A stretch of DNA of 64,000 bases from Amphibalanus amphitrite (taxonomy: Eukaryota > Arthropoda > Thecostraca > Balanomorpha > Balanidae), in NCBI RefSeq assembly GCF_019059575.1, contig NW_024882862.1:112829-176828 (forward strand), given 5' to 3'. Made by a program: the position numbers and the translations under genes. The notes under the pieces are model-generated. The model saw only the letters and a program-made list of their open reading frames with translations, did no database searches and was not told the DNA's origin. Of this stretch, positions 11,536 to 23,262 are shown one piece after another (position 1 is the first letter of the stretch; the number at the start of each line of letters is the position of its first letter).

Positions 11536-12880
11536 CCCTTTCTTGAGTTATAGGCCATTAAAGGTAGTGTGCCACCTTTGAAATATTTCCCATTTTATTT
11601 TTCCTAGGATAAGAAGCTTCTGTTTTTACCTAATATCGCAAAAAAAAATCAAAAATGGGCCTGGAATAGTGCCTTTTTCCCCTAAAAGTTTATCGGTTTT
11701 TCGATATGTATAACAACTGTAGTGGGCTGACCTGCAAATAGGCGTCGGCAACAATCGCGAATGCGGCGCACATGTGACAATAAGCAAAGGTCATTATAGA
11801 GTTACGACGTACGGGAATGACGCCCTTTCAGCTAGGGAGAGCTGGAACACACGCAATAGGAGCTGGCGGAGGTCGAGGCCGCACTACGCCAAATCCTCCC
11901 GGATACCGAGGTAAGAGACGGGTAGGTCCGGCCCCATCACACCACGCAGGCACCGGCGACGCCAACGTTAATGAGTTATCAGCTGTCTAATCGTTGACAA
12001 CACAATGTCGAGCCTTAAACTGTAAGCCTGTATTGGTATTGTTTCTTTTATTTGGCTGTCGAACATTATTTATGGTTTGAAATATAATTTTATGTAAAAT
12101 AATTGATATGAAAAAGCCGTCTCTTAAGTTATGACCCCATTTCACCACAGGCAAGTGGCAGAAATGACAATGATCAGCTGACGCATTTTCAGGCCATATT
12201 TTAAGGATTTTTCACTGCGTCCCAAAGGTGGCATAGGGCACACGCTTTGATCGGAAAGGGCACATTGCAAGCGAAATAGTATATAATGCAAGTGAGATAA
12301 TGTACAGATACATTGTGTACTGTGCTGGTGGAGGGGCACTGCAAGCGGGATATTGGGAGCGGGCTGTGATTGCTTTTGCCAGTCTCGAAATTCGCCCAGT
12401 CGTAGTGCGTTCTTTATCCGCATTCAAAAGGCGGACCGGCGATTTAATGGCATTTACATTGTTGTTAGTCGCTCGTTTTCCTGAACGGCGTTGGGCGTGT
12501 TTGACCTCCCTTGACGCACCAAATTGTACCTATGCTTAGAGAATAAAAATGAATATGCACATGACTGATACATACGCCTCTTCATGCGTTTTTCACCCTT
12601 ATCAATCGATTCAAAATAGAAATTGACGTGTGAAACATTGCCAATTTGCATTGAAGATACCATGTGTTTGAAATAATTAGATTACGTAAGGTCAAACAGT
12701 ACCCACCTAAGTTGTGACAAGAAATCATCGGATTTTGAAGCTACATAAAAAATCCATCATAGATTAATGCTTTGGATGAACGGATGCTCTGGAATTGGAT
12801 GCTTCGGATTTCGCTTCCTTACTGCATATCATGTAATATAACCCAAACTTTTCCCCATGGAAGTTCCTTTGTTTAATTAT
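11536..12880. other. Gene-free stretch
   Basis: AT-rich DNA without recognisable exons or RNA genes. Short word AAAGGTAGTGTGCCA near 11561 recurs inverted near 15590, so at least part is repeat-derived. Confidence 0.4.
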
Positions 12881-13500
12881 TATGCCCAGAAATGTGTCGA
12901 TTTTGTGCCATTTCCGGGCGCTTTGGGGGGGGGGGGGGGCATGGCCCCGTGGCCCCCTCTATATCCTCCTATGGCCAGACGGCCATGACGGCCCTGATCT
13001 GACCGTAAGCCATCAAATGTCAAACTTCGCAATGATGCGATACTTTTTTTTCGGAAAACGTGCTTGTATCTCAAAAACTATGATAGCTAGGAGGGCGCAA
13101 TCGATAGGAGAAAAGCAATCGATATATCTTGAACAGCTCTTTCGTCAATATTTCGTCAGAATTAAGTTCAGATCAACGGTTAAGGCTCCATAGCCAAAAA
13201 CAGGTAAAATTACAATTTTGTCAATATAGGTTTCATGAAAAGCTTTTGAACTAAAAAAGGTAGAGAATTTTCGTTTGCACGATCGTTCTTCTCTCATTTT
13301 TCCCTCGAAATGTCAAGGGCAGAACTTGACCTCACATTAAGGTCATTTCGTGACCAAGATAGATCATGTCGCATATCAGTCGATGCGTTTCGATGAGGTA
13401 CCTCAAAACAATGATACAATCCACTGCGCATGCAATAGCCCTGTAGGGCCGGATTTTGGGCCAGGCTCCGGGCCTGCGGGCTCCAACTTGACATCTCTAA
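12881..13500. mobile_element. Mobile-element fragment with G-tract
   Basis: A G-tract hairpin at 12925-12959 (G-run, CATGGCCCCGTGGCCCCC) is followed by sequence resembling TTAA-element interiors. Boundaries are not clear. Confidence 0.4.
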
Positions 13501-13509
13501 ACAAGGCAA

Positions 13510-14760
13510 GGCGCGGGTCTGAGGCTATCATTACACAAGGCCGGAGAGTAGTGCAAGACACAGGGCCTTAGAACACCTGATGGTCAACACACCTGATGGC
13601 AGGGCAACACGCAGGATCTTAGAGCAGGGCAAGAAATAGTACCTAAAGGTAGAGCAAGACATAAGACACAGGTATGGCACAAGGCCCGAAACACCACCCA
13701 CGTCTTGTCATACCTTCGGGCCCCGAAGGTATGACAAGACGTGGGCGGTGTTTCACGGACGCTGCTATCAAATTCCGCGAGCTGACGTCATACTTGTGGT
13801 AGTGTTTGAGCAATGGGCCTGTTGATGTCTCCATGGGAACCCAATTTGACACTGTAATAGCAGCGTGCTGCTATCACCGGTGAAACAGGGCCAGGGTATG
13901 GGGCCTGAGGGCAGGGCAAGGCTCAGGGCATGAAGGCAGAACAAAGCACAGGTTCTGAGGACAGGTAAGGGCACGGGGCATGAGGACGGGAAACGGCACG
14001 GGATCTGAGGGCGGGAGACACCACAGGGCCTGATGACAGGGCAGGGCACAGCGCCTGAGAGCGGGCATGGGACACGAGACCTTAGGGCAATGCAGAATAC
14101 AGGGCTTGAGGGCAGAGTAGGACACAGGGTCTGATGGCATGGGACGGCACAAGGCCTGACGACAGGGCAGAGCACAGCAACTTAGGGCGAGGCAGGGCAC
14201 GGGCCTGAGGGCGATACAACGCATGAGGCTTAATGGCAGAATAGGGCACAGGGTCTAAGGGCAGGGCAATGCACATGAGGCCTGGAAGCAGAACATGACA
14301 GGACAGGGCCTGAGGCAGGGCAAGGCATTAGGCTCGAGGATGGGCGCGGGGCCGGGGCATGAGGACATGGGAAGGCACAAGGCCTGATGGCAGGGCAGGG
14401 CACAGTACCTGAAGACAAGGCAGCGGCACGGGATCTGATGGCAGGACGTGTCACAAGGCTTGAGGGCAGAGAAGGGCAGGGGCCCCAAACTAGGGTAGGG
14501 CAGGGCACGGGGCCAAAAGACGGGAAGGCAGCGCATCAAATTTCCAGGCAGAATATATAAAGTATCGTGTTTGAGGGCAGGGCAGAGCGGGGCACAGGGC
14601 CTGAATGCAGAGCAGGGCACAGGGCTGAAGAAAGGGCAGGGCAAGGTACAAGACCTAAGGACAGGGCACTGGGCAGGGCACATATCCTAGGGGTATAGTA
14701 GAGAAGAACATAATAAGGTGTATGACCAAGGGTAGGGCAGGGCACAAGGACTGGAGAGGG
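13510..14760. repeat. Degenerate purine-rich satellite
   Basis: About 1.2 kb of loosely repeated words such as GGGCACAGGGCCTGA and GGCAGGGCA at irregular 25-35-bp spacing. The Cys/Pro-rich open frames on the minus strand are products of this repeat, not genes. It contains the 13688-13754 palindrome. Confidence 0.8.
13688..13754. repeat. Near-perfect palindrome, 33-bp arms, 1-nt loop
   Basis: Arms 13688-13720 and 13722-13754 pair base for base with one mismatch (13696/13746). It can extrude as a cruciform. No function is recognised. Confidence 0.95.
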
Positions 14761-15065
14761 CATGTATGTGCTTAGGTACATAGTAAATCAGGGCACAAAG
14801 CAATCGGAAAGCCAACATCTTTTACACAGTAAAAGACCGAGGCAAGTTACTTATTTTTGCTCGCACTTTGCGGCTGAAACCGTGGCATTTCAGTGTGGGA
14901 CGCAGTGGTCCAAATTTCGCGAGGGCTACGTCCCAAAGGCAGGGGGCTGCGTCCCAAAATGGGACGCAGTCAGTATGTTAAAATATGCCCTGCGCATTTT
15001 TCTTGGCCGAAGTCAGAGCGCGCGGCCCGACGCACCACCACCGCACCACAAAGTATGAGCAGAAG

Positions 15066-15287
15066 CCGCGCCCAAAGCCAGGGCCCCGGTAACGTGAGGT
15101 AGCCGAGTCGGGGCAGCGTGCGCTGACCCAAGCCAGGGTCGCAGCTTTGGGCGCGGTCTACCGCATCCCCGCGGGCAGCCCCGGGCTATCACATGACACC
15201 GGTAGGGCGCGCGACCCCGGCTTGGGTCAGCGCACGCTGCCCCGACTCGGCTACCTCACGTTACCGGGGCCCTGGCTTTGGGCGCGG
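15066..15287. repeat. Large GC-rich palindrome, 77-bp arms
   Basis: Arms 15066-15142 and 15211-15287 are inverted copies with one mismatch seen, around a 68-bp spacer. The word GCTTTGGGCGCGGTCTACCG occurs both in the spacer (from about 15147) and at the right arm end. It resembles a foldback element, but no target-site duplication was identified. Confidence 0.92.
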
Positions 15288-15399
15288 TCTACCGCACCAC
15301 CTAACAGGCGTGTTCGAAACCGCAGGAGATCGAGATGATGATGAACGGGTTTATCGAAACTTGATTGGATGAGCATATCGGTAATAGCGATTTCAGTGT

Positions 15400-16090
15400 G
15401 TGCATTTATTGTCCATAGTGGTGTGAAATGTGGTTGGGGTACGACCGACAACCCGTCGGGGCGAATTTCGCACTGGGGTACTCAAAATTTGAAGAATTTG
15501 AGACGTTTCCATGAGTTTTGAAGGTATGGATAAGTTCTAAAAATCCGGTTCTCCTTATCTGGGCCATTAACTCCATACGGTCCAGGAAAGCTGGCACACT
15601 ACCTTTAAACTCACCGTTACGAACCGAAGTTAAAAAAAAAAAATGTAATGCAATATAACTCAAAAAGTTTTGATCTGAGAATTCTGATATTTTGCCAGGC
15701 GTCTTTGGGGCCTAAGGCCTATGATTACCCCTAGGACCGATTTTCATTAAAATCTGATAGATGAGGGTGACGGGCCTGGTACGATCTATCGTGGAATGCC
15801 CCATGTCTCTATCTAAAGTTATTGTCAAAAACGCTTGGAGACGTTTTATGACCTGAGATGAAACGGGCGTGCGGCATTAAATAACCACAGGTGAAATTTC
15901 CGGTTCACTTTCATTTGTGTCCCGATCTTTGAGGTTTTTTTCCGAATTTGATGTATCATAAGCTATACCAAGTTTCGCGGTGCTGCGCGACGTGGTTTTC
16001 TTTACACACGCAAAAAAGAACTGGCAACTAAACGTCCCCCTTACCCCCCCCCCCCCCACTCGGGCGAAGGTTAAAGGGAAAAACGGCGAT
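15400..16090. mobile_element. Decayed mobile-element fragment
   Basis: Contains GGTACGATCTATCGTGGAAT at 15778, the inverse of sequence at 8655-8680, and ends with a C-tract (16044-16058) next to CACTCGGGCGAAGG, like a G-tract element end. No coding frame. Confidence 0.45.
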
Positions 16091-16244
16091 GTCTTCCGAT
16101 CTCAGAGAAAGACTAACGCCCTCCCTTCCGCTTCGTTGCACAAGGCATGCGTCACAAATTGATATCCGATTTGATATCCGTTAGGCACAATACCTGAGCA
16201 GTAAGCGTGTTTCGGATTAGCTCGACAAGCTCGGCTATATTGAG

Positions 16245-16314
16245 CTCCTCGACCCAGCCGGCCCTGCTGAGACGAGCGGCTCCTCGACCCAGCCGGCCCT
16301 GCTGAGACGAGCGG
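16245..16314. repeat. 35-bp tandem duplication upstream of the lysozyme-like gene
   Basis: Two copies (16245-16279, 16280-16314) containing CCAGCCGGCCCTGCTGAGAC lie about 300 bp before the ATG at 16608, so they may sit in its promoter. Confidence 0.85.
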
Positions 16315-16607
16315 CTGAGTTCCGGACGGCCCCGGCGGGGGAGGCAGGCACGTGGGAACCGGTCGGCACGTGCCGGTCCGCACTCCGCTCCCAGTTGCCC
16401 ACACCGATCCAGCGTGCCAATCCTCGGTCTGGTCGGCTTCTGTTGGCGATGCCGGAGCCGTGACGCACACACACGCGCGCGCGTGCGTCAGGTCAGAGGC
16501 GGACAGGTGGCTACGAGCAGCGGTCGGTGCGCGCGGCGGCCGTAAAACGGAGCGGCGCCGGCCGGGCGGCGCCAGTCTGGAGGCGGCGCTACGCTGGGCC
16601 GGTCGGG

Positions 16608-17132
16608 ATGACGTCCGCGCTGCTGTGTGTGTGCGGCGTGGTGGTGCTGCTGGCCGCCGGCTGTCCGGCCCTCCGACTGATGCCCGACCGGTACTGCTTG
16701 GCGTGCCTCTGCAACGCGGCGTCCAACTGTTCGCCGCGGATCGGCTGCCAGCAGCAGCGCGGCCACACCGTCTGCGGACCGTTCCTGCTCACCGCCGACG
16801 CGTGGCGGCGCGCGCGCAAAGCCGACCGCCAGTTCGCGCACCGGTTCCGCTACCTCAACTTTCGGATGTGCGCGTCGGACCCGGAGTGCGCAGCCGAGGC
16901 GGTCAGCCATGCGCTGGCGCACTCGGCCTCCGACTGTGACCGCGACGGCCGCATCACCTGTAAGGACTTTGGCATTCTGAGCCGCGGCGGGCCGGCCGCC
17001 TGCCGGAACAGTACGCTGGCGCGACGGGCAGCCGACTCCGACTACTTCCGCGTCCTGGAGGGCTGCCTGCTCGACGTGACGGCAATGCTGGGCGAGCCGT
17101 CACCGCCGGCAGGCTGTGGGCTCAGCGCCTGA
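16608..17132 (+). CDS. Invertebrate-type (i-type/destabilase) lysozyme-like protein, catalytic acids replaced
   Basis: A single uninterrupted 174-residue frame. Residues 1-21 (MTSALLCVCGVVVLLAAGCPA) form a signal peptide, so the product is secreted. The mature part shows the i-type hallmarks: CLACLC (30-35), paired Cys to C56-G-P-F, an EF-loop-like DCDRDGRITCKDF (109-121) as in arthropod i-type lysozymes, and a Cys-rich tail. Active members cleave bacterial peptidoglycan with a Glu in the motif ESGC and an Asp a few residues later. Here the Glu position reads Ala38 (AASNC) and the Asp position Gln50, so muramidase activity is unlikely; a binding, isopeptidase or other role is possible. The ATG at 16608 is chosen because it starts the signal peptide; an upstream start at 16527 would add a non-hydrophobic leader. 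No intron is seen. Family confidence is high, function is uncertain. Confidence 0.85.
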   Translation: MTSALLCVCGVVVLLAAGCPALRLMPDRYCLACLCNAASNCSPRIGCQQQRGHTVCGPFLLTADAWRRARKADRQFAHRFRYLNFRMCASDPECAAEAVSHALAHSASDCDRDGRITCKDFGILSRGGPAACRNSTLARRAADSDYFRVLEGCLLDVTAMLGEPSPPAGCGLSA

Positions 17133-17356
17133 CGGACAGACCGGCACGTCCGAGCCCGCCGCTACGGACAGATGTCCGAGCCCGCGGCTGACGACCGATG
17201 TCCGAGCCCGCCGCTCAGGACAGATGTCCGAGCCCGCCGCTACGGACAGATGTCCGAGCCCGCCGCTACGGACAGATGTCCGAGCCCGCGGCTGGGACCG
17301 ATGTCCGAGCCCGCCGCTCAGGACAGATGTCCGAGCCCGCGGCTGGGACCGATGTC
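17133..17356. repeat. 26-bp minisatellite beginning at the lysozyme-like stop codon
   Basis: About eight diverged copies of a 26-bp unit (TCCGAGCCCGCCGCTACGGA plus CAGATG) start within 20 bp of the stop codon, in what should be the 3' UTR. Open frames across it (ARxGQMSEPAA repeats) are artefacts. Confidence 0.9.
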
Positions 17357-18299
17357 GCTAGCTCAGCGGCTGAAGGAAGACTTCTCGACGCCTCGGAAAC
17401 AAATTCACAAGGGAACGGCTGAACGAACGCCTGTGACTGCCGAGAAACTCCGTGCGGTGAGCCGATTCCAATCAAGATTCAGCCACAGCAGACGTCGTCG
17501 CTGAAAGAGGGGACTCTGATGTATAAAATGGGTGACCATAGGATATCTCCTTTGGAAGTATGAAAACCACTCATTTTCATCTGTGTTGAGAATCCTTCAA
17601 AACCCTGTAAGTTCGGAAGTGAGCGCCGACCAAAGAGCTTTGTAAGCTTACTATGGCTCATACGGTCTCGTCAGGAGGAGGTCAGGAGGAGGTCAGGCTG
17701 TGACGCAATAACCAGGTCATGGTCACAGCTGCTACAATTCTGGGCTTTCGGTTCACAGCTTGTCGCTGCTGGGAGTGTGTGTATGTATCAAGTGACTTTA
17801 GAATGTCCATTGCACACGGTATGTGCAGCGCATAGTGTATGGAATCATGAATGTACTTTGTACATGCTCACATGTGAGCACTGCTTGAGCTCCTGTTACA
17901 TGAGACTTGGGCAATAGGAACAATATTTTGAGCCAGCCTGCGGATGGAATCGCTGGAATGTACATATACGCTCGCTGATGTCGGATCTTCCCGGAAGATC
18001 ATGAGATTGAGCAATCTTTTAGCTCTCCCCACCCATGGCGGATATTCGTGATGCCGCGTCAGCTACTAGTGCCACTTTTGTAGTAAAATATACATTGAAA
18101 TCAAACCATACACACCACAGATTCTTTTTTTAGACTTTTGGTCCGAATGGATGAACGAGTCGGACCCGTGCCACCCGACCTCGCCCGCGCCCCGTTCACC
18201 GGTGACAATAGGAATCGAAAGTTTAACGTACCGCAGGTAGATGGCGGCACGGTCATCCCAGGTCTAGGGGGACCCTCACTGGTCAGTTGCTTTAGTATA
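17357..18299. other. Gene-free stretch downstream of the lysozyme-like gene
   Basis: No exon or clear poly(A) signal for the upstream gene was recognised. A GGAGGTCAGGA duplication lies near 17672-17694. Confidence 0.4.
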
Positions 18300-18500
18300 T
18301 ATTGCCTTGGCTTAGTATATGAGCGCGGGTCAAACGACGTGGAGCTTCCCGGCCGCGAGCTCGCTGCCATCGAGTTAGCAAACGGACGCCCTGCCCATTC
18401 TGAACCCCGCTCCTGCCCAACTTCCGAACCGATAGTCGCAGAAGGACGGAGAAAGCGGCAATCGAAAGGTCTCAACAAGACGGACTTTTGGAGAAAATAG
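18300..18500. mobile_element. TTAA-type element fragment lacking its G-tract
   Basis: GCGCGGGTCAAAC at 18323, then ACTTCCGAACCGATAGTCGC and GCGGCAATCGAAAGGTCTCA match the left interior of the 24036 element (24119-24180). The hairpin is missing. Confidence 0.5.
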
Positions 18501-18769
18501 GTTGCTAAAATGACCTAAATTACAAATTTAGGATACCTAATTACTCTCCGTGTCTCGAAATTCACCGTAAGTGCCAAGGTAAGCAACTCCTGAGTCCGGG
18601 CGGCAGGCGGTCCCAGGCGTTGGTGCACGGCATATAATTGACCAGCGAGCGAGTTCTGTGCGCACGCGTGGAGTTTGCAGTAGGACGCTCTCCAATCCCC
18701 ACGTGGTCCTTCCTGTCTGACACCTCCGAACGGGACACAATCAATGTGTCCCACGTACTTTTGCTGACG

Positions 18770-19749
18770 TACAAGGTGTCTAAAAAAGTGTCACGGTTTT
18801 GAACATCTCCCGTTTCGTAATCACGATGCCTACATCATTTAAACTTTCCAGATTTTCTGGCAATGTTTTGTCAAAATCACAAGTTCCTAGGCAGAATGGT
18901 TTTTACACCAGAACAAACAAACAAAAATAGAAAAGCTCAATTTTTGTGCTGTAGGAGATGGTACGTCACAGCCTGCCGTCGATCCTGTAGGTAAGAGTAA
19001 GTCCCTTTCGCGTGAGGAATCCAGAAACAAGTTCATCAATACATTTTTGAAACACTTTATAGGTAAGAACACCGTGTACAGCTGCCATGTGGAGCACAGC
19101 AGCAAGCTGAAACACAGTCACAAACATGGGCAACGAGCAACACTGATTGATTTTCAGACGACGCGAGTTTCCATGCCCCGACGCCCGACGGCATCTTTGA
19201 TGGCAAAATCCTCTAATCGGTTTTGTTCCGAAACACAGGAAGAGACGAAAGGATAGCTGATGGACAGTTGTAAAATTCCTACTCAAACGTGCACAGCTTC
19301 TGGGTGTGCGTAATGTGGCAGTGTGTCACAAGTCCTTTGCAAGTTGTCAGTGACTGCAGCTTTTGACGGAAGGATCAGGCATGGCAACGGCGGTGTCCTG
19401 AGACTAATGGGTGATTGCCATTCCACTGTCTGTTCTGCATGGCGTTTTTAGTCTCTAATAGTTGCAGAAAACTATTAACGAGTACGCTGCTGGGTGCAAC
19501 AAGCAAAAGCCGAAGTCTTACCGAAGTTTTCGGCAGACTGTGACGTATACCATCTCTTATAGCAGCAAAATTGGGATTTTCATATTTTGTTCTGGTGAAA
19601 AAGCCATTTTGCCTAGGAACTTGTAATTCTCTCACATAAAATGTCAAAACGTTGCCACATTATCTGAAGAAAAAAATTAAATGGTGTTGGCCTTGTGGTT
19701 ACGAAACGGAAGATGTTCAAGACCGTGACACTTTTTTAGACACCCTGTA
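18770..19749. mobile_element. Mariner/Tc1-like element with about 50-bp terminal inverted repeats
   Basis: The left end TACAAGGTGTCTAAAAAAGT (18770) and right end ACTTTTTTAGACACCCTGTA (19749) are inverted copies. The similarity continues inward through CACGG...GTTTCGTAA for about 50 bp. Flanking TA and the ACAGGGTGTC-type terminus fit mariner elements (family knowledge). Minus-strand frames inside are short and broken, so it is either non-autonomous or decayed. Confidence 0.7.
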
Positions 19750-20639
19750 CATAGGTACAATGCACATACATTTGCGTTACGTATTTTTGTGATGCGTTCT
19801 TTTGTCCGCGACCCATCCACGTCTCCCCTGCACGGACCAGAAACACTGAGCAGAACCGTCTGCCCTCAGCCTCAATTCCACCACACGACTGTCGGTAAGA
19901 CGCGAGAAGTTCAAAGCGATAAGCAGCTTTCGGAGAAGATAAGACACCGGGTTATTCCGTGGCTGAATACCAGAGCACGGCAGAGGAGTGTGCGACTTGA
20001 TCTGCCTGGATCCGAGGCGCGCTTAGAAACTAAACGGAACTGACCGTCAACACGCACACCCACCTATCTCTGACCCCACATACACGTCTGTTGCTCGTCT
20101 GATCGTATGCTTTGATAGTAACGCAATATATTGAAGGTACCTACATAGATAGTGTGTTTTCCCTGTGTTCTCTTTGTGCAAGCTTGACCAGCCTACACAT
20201 TGCAGCATCTCACGGGAATGCTTTGTTTCACGCAGCTTTTTCCGTTGAAGAACTAAGACTCCAATTGCCTATCTCTTCAAAAGTGTAGCACTTACCACAA
20301 GGTGGGTCTATCCAAACGGTTGCAAGCTTATTCGGATGATGTGGCTTTTTGAAGCAGGATGCAGCAATATAGAAAAAAAGATATCAAGTGAAAACGGTTT
20401 GAAATTTTGTGATTTTTGTTTAGTTCGGTATATTTTGTAAAATAGCTCGTTGCTACTTCCTTGAACTTCATACGTCATTATGATTCACACGTGCTGTATC
20501 AATGGATCGGAACAAAATGGGACATGGATAAATTAAGTAGCTTAGGCAAACAAAGTAGCTTGTAGTTTTGACGTGTTCCTTCAAAGCACCGCCTACAAGC
20601 TTCACCTATCGCCTCGCCTCATAATGGTAAGATCACGGG
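19750..20639. other. Gene-free stretch
   Basis: AT-rich DNA with a short frame at 19789-20043 that has no recognisable domain and no splice support. Nothing else is seen. Confidence 0.4.
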
Positions 20640-21062
20640 TTAACCCGGCAGTTACTGGGGTATTTCGCCACCCACCGTTTGCTGGGGGGGGGGGGGGCGT
20701 TAATCGCCCCCAGCCGATAACTCGAGAACCAATAGGCCCAGGGAAACGCATGAGAAGGCAAACGAAAGAATACGACGAGACGCTTCAGATGAGTACTTTA
20801 AAGTTGCATTTTGAGGTCACAGGTCGGGTCAAGGTCAGGTCAAACACCTGAAATCGGGCTTCCAGTAGCATGGACTTCAGGACTTCGCAATGGGCGGCTC
20901 TCGTCATAAACTCTGTCAAAACGGCGCACAATCCATCATATAAGGCCTACAAGAGTGTCAGCTCCATGTAGGGGTCAGTCAAGCATAGGTCAGGGTCAAG
21001 GTCAGGTCAACCGGGTAGGCAGATATCCCCGAAAATCAAAACTGATATTCGCAGCCTGTGAC
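20640..21062. mobile_element. TTAA G-tract element, left part only
   Basis: Begins TTAACCCGGCAGTTACTGGG, then a G-tract hairpin (GGGGGGCGTTAATCGCCCCC) and AGGTCA runs to about 21010. The right end is missing. Confidence 0.6.
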
Positions 21063-22974
21063 ACATGTTTTATGGGTAATTTGGGGCGTAGAACACGATG
21101 GTGACATTCATTTTATCATTTGTGTAGGGGAGACCCGGGAGGTATGGGCCCCCTGGAGGTATGGGCCATCGCAATTTTGAAGAAGTGTCGCGTATTCTTA
21201 CACATTTGACGGCGTAAACTGGTAGCAGCCATTCCGTTATACAACCCACGTGATTTTCATTATCTTCCTCAGTCTTCTTTGGCAATGAGCGGCGATGAAG
21301 CGTTTTTGCCCTCTTCGAGTAGAATACTGTACATACAGAAAATTCGTGGTAAATTTGAACCAGGCTCGTGTTATGATGTCAGGCCAATGCTTACATCAAG
21401 TTTAAAGCATGCAAATTAAGACTGGATAGACAATATGACGCTTTCTTGCAAGATTATGAGCTGAGATGCTACGCAAATTCTGGCGTCCTAACCGGGAGGT
21501 TCGGGCCACCCACCCCCGTTGATCCTAAATCAATAAAAAGATGCTTTCATTGAGTGTCATCTTCAATAAGTTTTATTTTTGTCGCGCAAGGTTGAAAATT
21601 TAACTTCAAATTTCATTCAAACAAAAAATATTATTTATTTTATTTCATGGAGCATGATTGAGTTTACTAAAATACACTACATATGTGCCCAAGTGACCTC
21701 CATGAAGTAAGCTGTTGGCCGCTTATGCGGTTCCTGGGCTCTAAGAGTGTACCGGAACGTGTTTGCCATAATATTGCACCGAATAATATTGCACACTAAG
21801 CGACTCGGAGCCAAGTTCGAGAACATCCCTTGTAAGTACCCCAAGCCGCATGCAGATGGGTATGATGGAAGAAAGACGTGAAGATTAATACCTCGAGCGT
21901 GGCAAAGGATGTTGGACCAGCCAGATATGGTCCATCGACCATCAGAACGCAATCATGTCACGGCAGTAAGTTTACATTCAGTGGGAATCGCACATCCAAC
22001 GCCGACGGGATGGGTTGCCAGTGAGATGACGTCAGAGCCGGATGGCCGCGCTCGTTGGCCTGGCCTGACCTGCCCTGCTGAAATAGCAGCGGATAAGCAG
22101 AGCACTTTGGTGGCAAGAGTGCTGTTACGCTTCCAGAAATGTGCCCGGCTTTCCGGATGATGTCAATTATTATAAAATAGCTTTAACAACAAGAAGTGTT
22201 AAACACCAAGCAATCGGGATGTTGCAAAAGCTTTGGGACACTGCAAACAGTTTCAGTCTTGCAGTAAGGAGGCAGGACATTGAGTTGGTCACGGACTTGC
22301 TGATCATATCAGTTAAAGGCTGTTTTCCCGCACACGGTGTATTGGATTAGGCACAATTACTGAAGCATGCTTAAACCTTAAACTATATTTTAAGCTTAAA
22401 CCTTTAACCTTAGACCTTGAACTATGTTCTAGTAATGCTGCTTAAATTGCTGGACTAGAATTGTTTACCCTAGAAAAGAATAGGAAACAAGACTGTAATA
22501 GACTATGTAGAATAGACTAGTCGAACAGATCGGTCTTAATTGATGGATATTTTATGCCTCAAGGTTTTTGCGTTTTAAACATTTTAATGGCGAAGCAAGT
22601 ACATAATACAGTCTAAGCGCTGACGCTTGGTATTTACGGGACACTGGTTAATACGCCGTTGGAAGACTAAAACGCGCGATTTAAATGGCTCGCAGGAGAA
22701 CTGCGAAAGACATTAAGAAGTAATACGAAATAATTGGAAACTCAACCTATGCACAAGGCTCTCTGACCGTATGGTAAGTACCCAGTATATGCTATGTAGG
22801 TATACTAAGAACTTCAAACTGCCTTAATCGTAAAGCTGGATCACTGGATGCAAAACATTTTGTTGTGTTTGTTCGTCGTACTTGGATTGCGCTGGCTTCT
22901 TGGAACTACTGGGCCGATTGCGCTGAAAGGTGGCATGTAGGTAGGCAGTAGGCACCGATTAGGAATACACATCC
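21063..22974. other. Gene-free stretch
   Basis: About 21126-21520 repeats phrases such as GGGAGGTATGGGCC and GGGAGGTTCGGGCC, suggesting another decayed DNA element. The frame at 22141-22350 has no recognisable domain. The remainder shows no feature I can support. Confidence 0.4.
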
Positions 22975-22997
22975 ATGTGCCACAATTGGGGTGCTGC

Positions 22998-23262
22998 TGC
23001 ACGTGCGCACGTGCAGGGAACGATTCCAGATCTCGAGAACGGCTGGACCGATTGCGCTCAAATTTGGTACGCGGTTAGGGACCGGTTAGTAGGGTGCCGT
23101 GCACAGTGCACACTGCACAAGTCAGTTGGGACCCATTTTGCACGTGCGCACGTGCAGGGTGCCGCTTCCAGATCTCAAGAACGGCTGGCCCAATTGTGCT
23201 CAAGTTTGGCACATCGCTAGAGACTGGTTAGTAGGATGCCGTGTACAAGTCCGTTGGAGGCA
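22998..23262. repeat. Tandem duplication of about 140 bp with CACGTG palindromes
   Basis: Each copy starts with the palindrome GCACGTGCGCACGTGC (22999 and 23139), followed by TTCCAGATCTC, a GAACGGCTGG phrase and a GACCGGTTAGTAGG-like phrase. The copies differ by scattered substitutions. Confidence 0.85.

Noticed and set aside
13768-14781. Cys/Pro-rich minus-strand frames in the 13.7-14.8 kb region
   Set aside because: They follow the degenerate GGGCACAGGGCCTGA satellite; no start context or domain.
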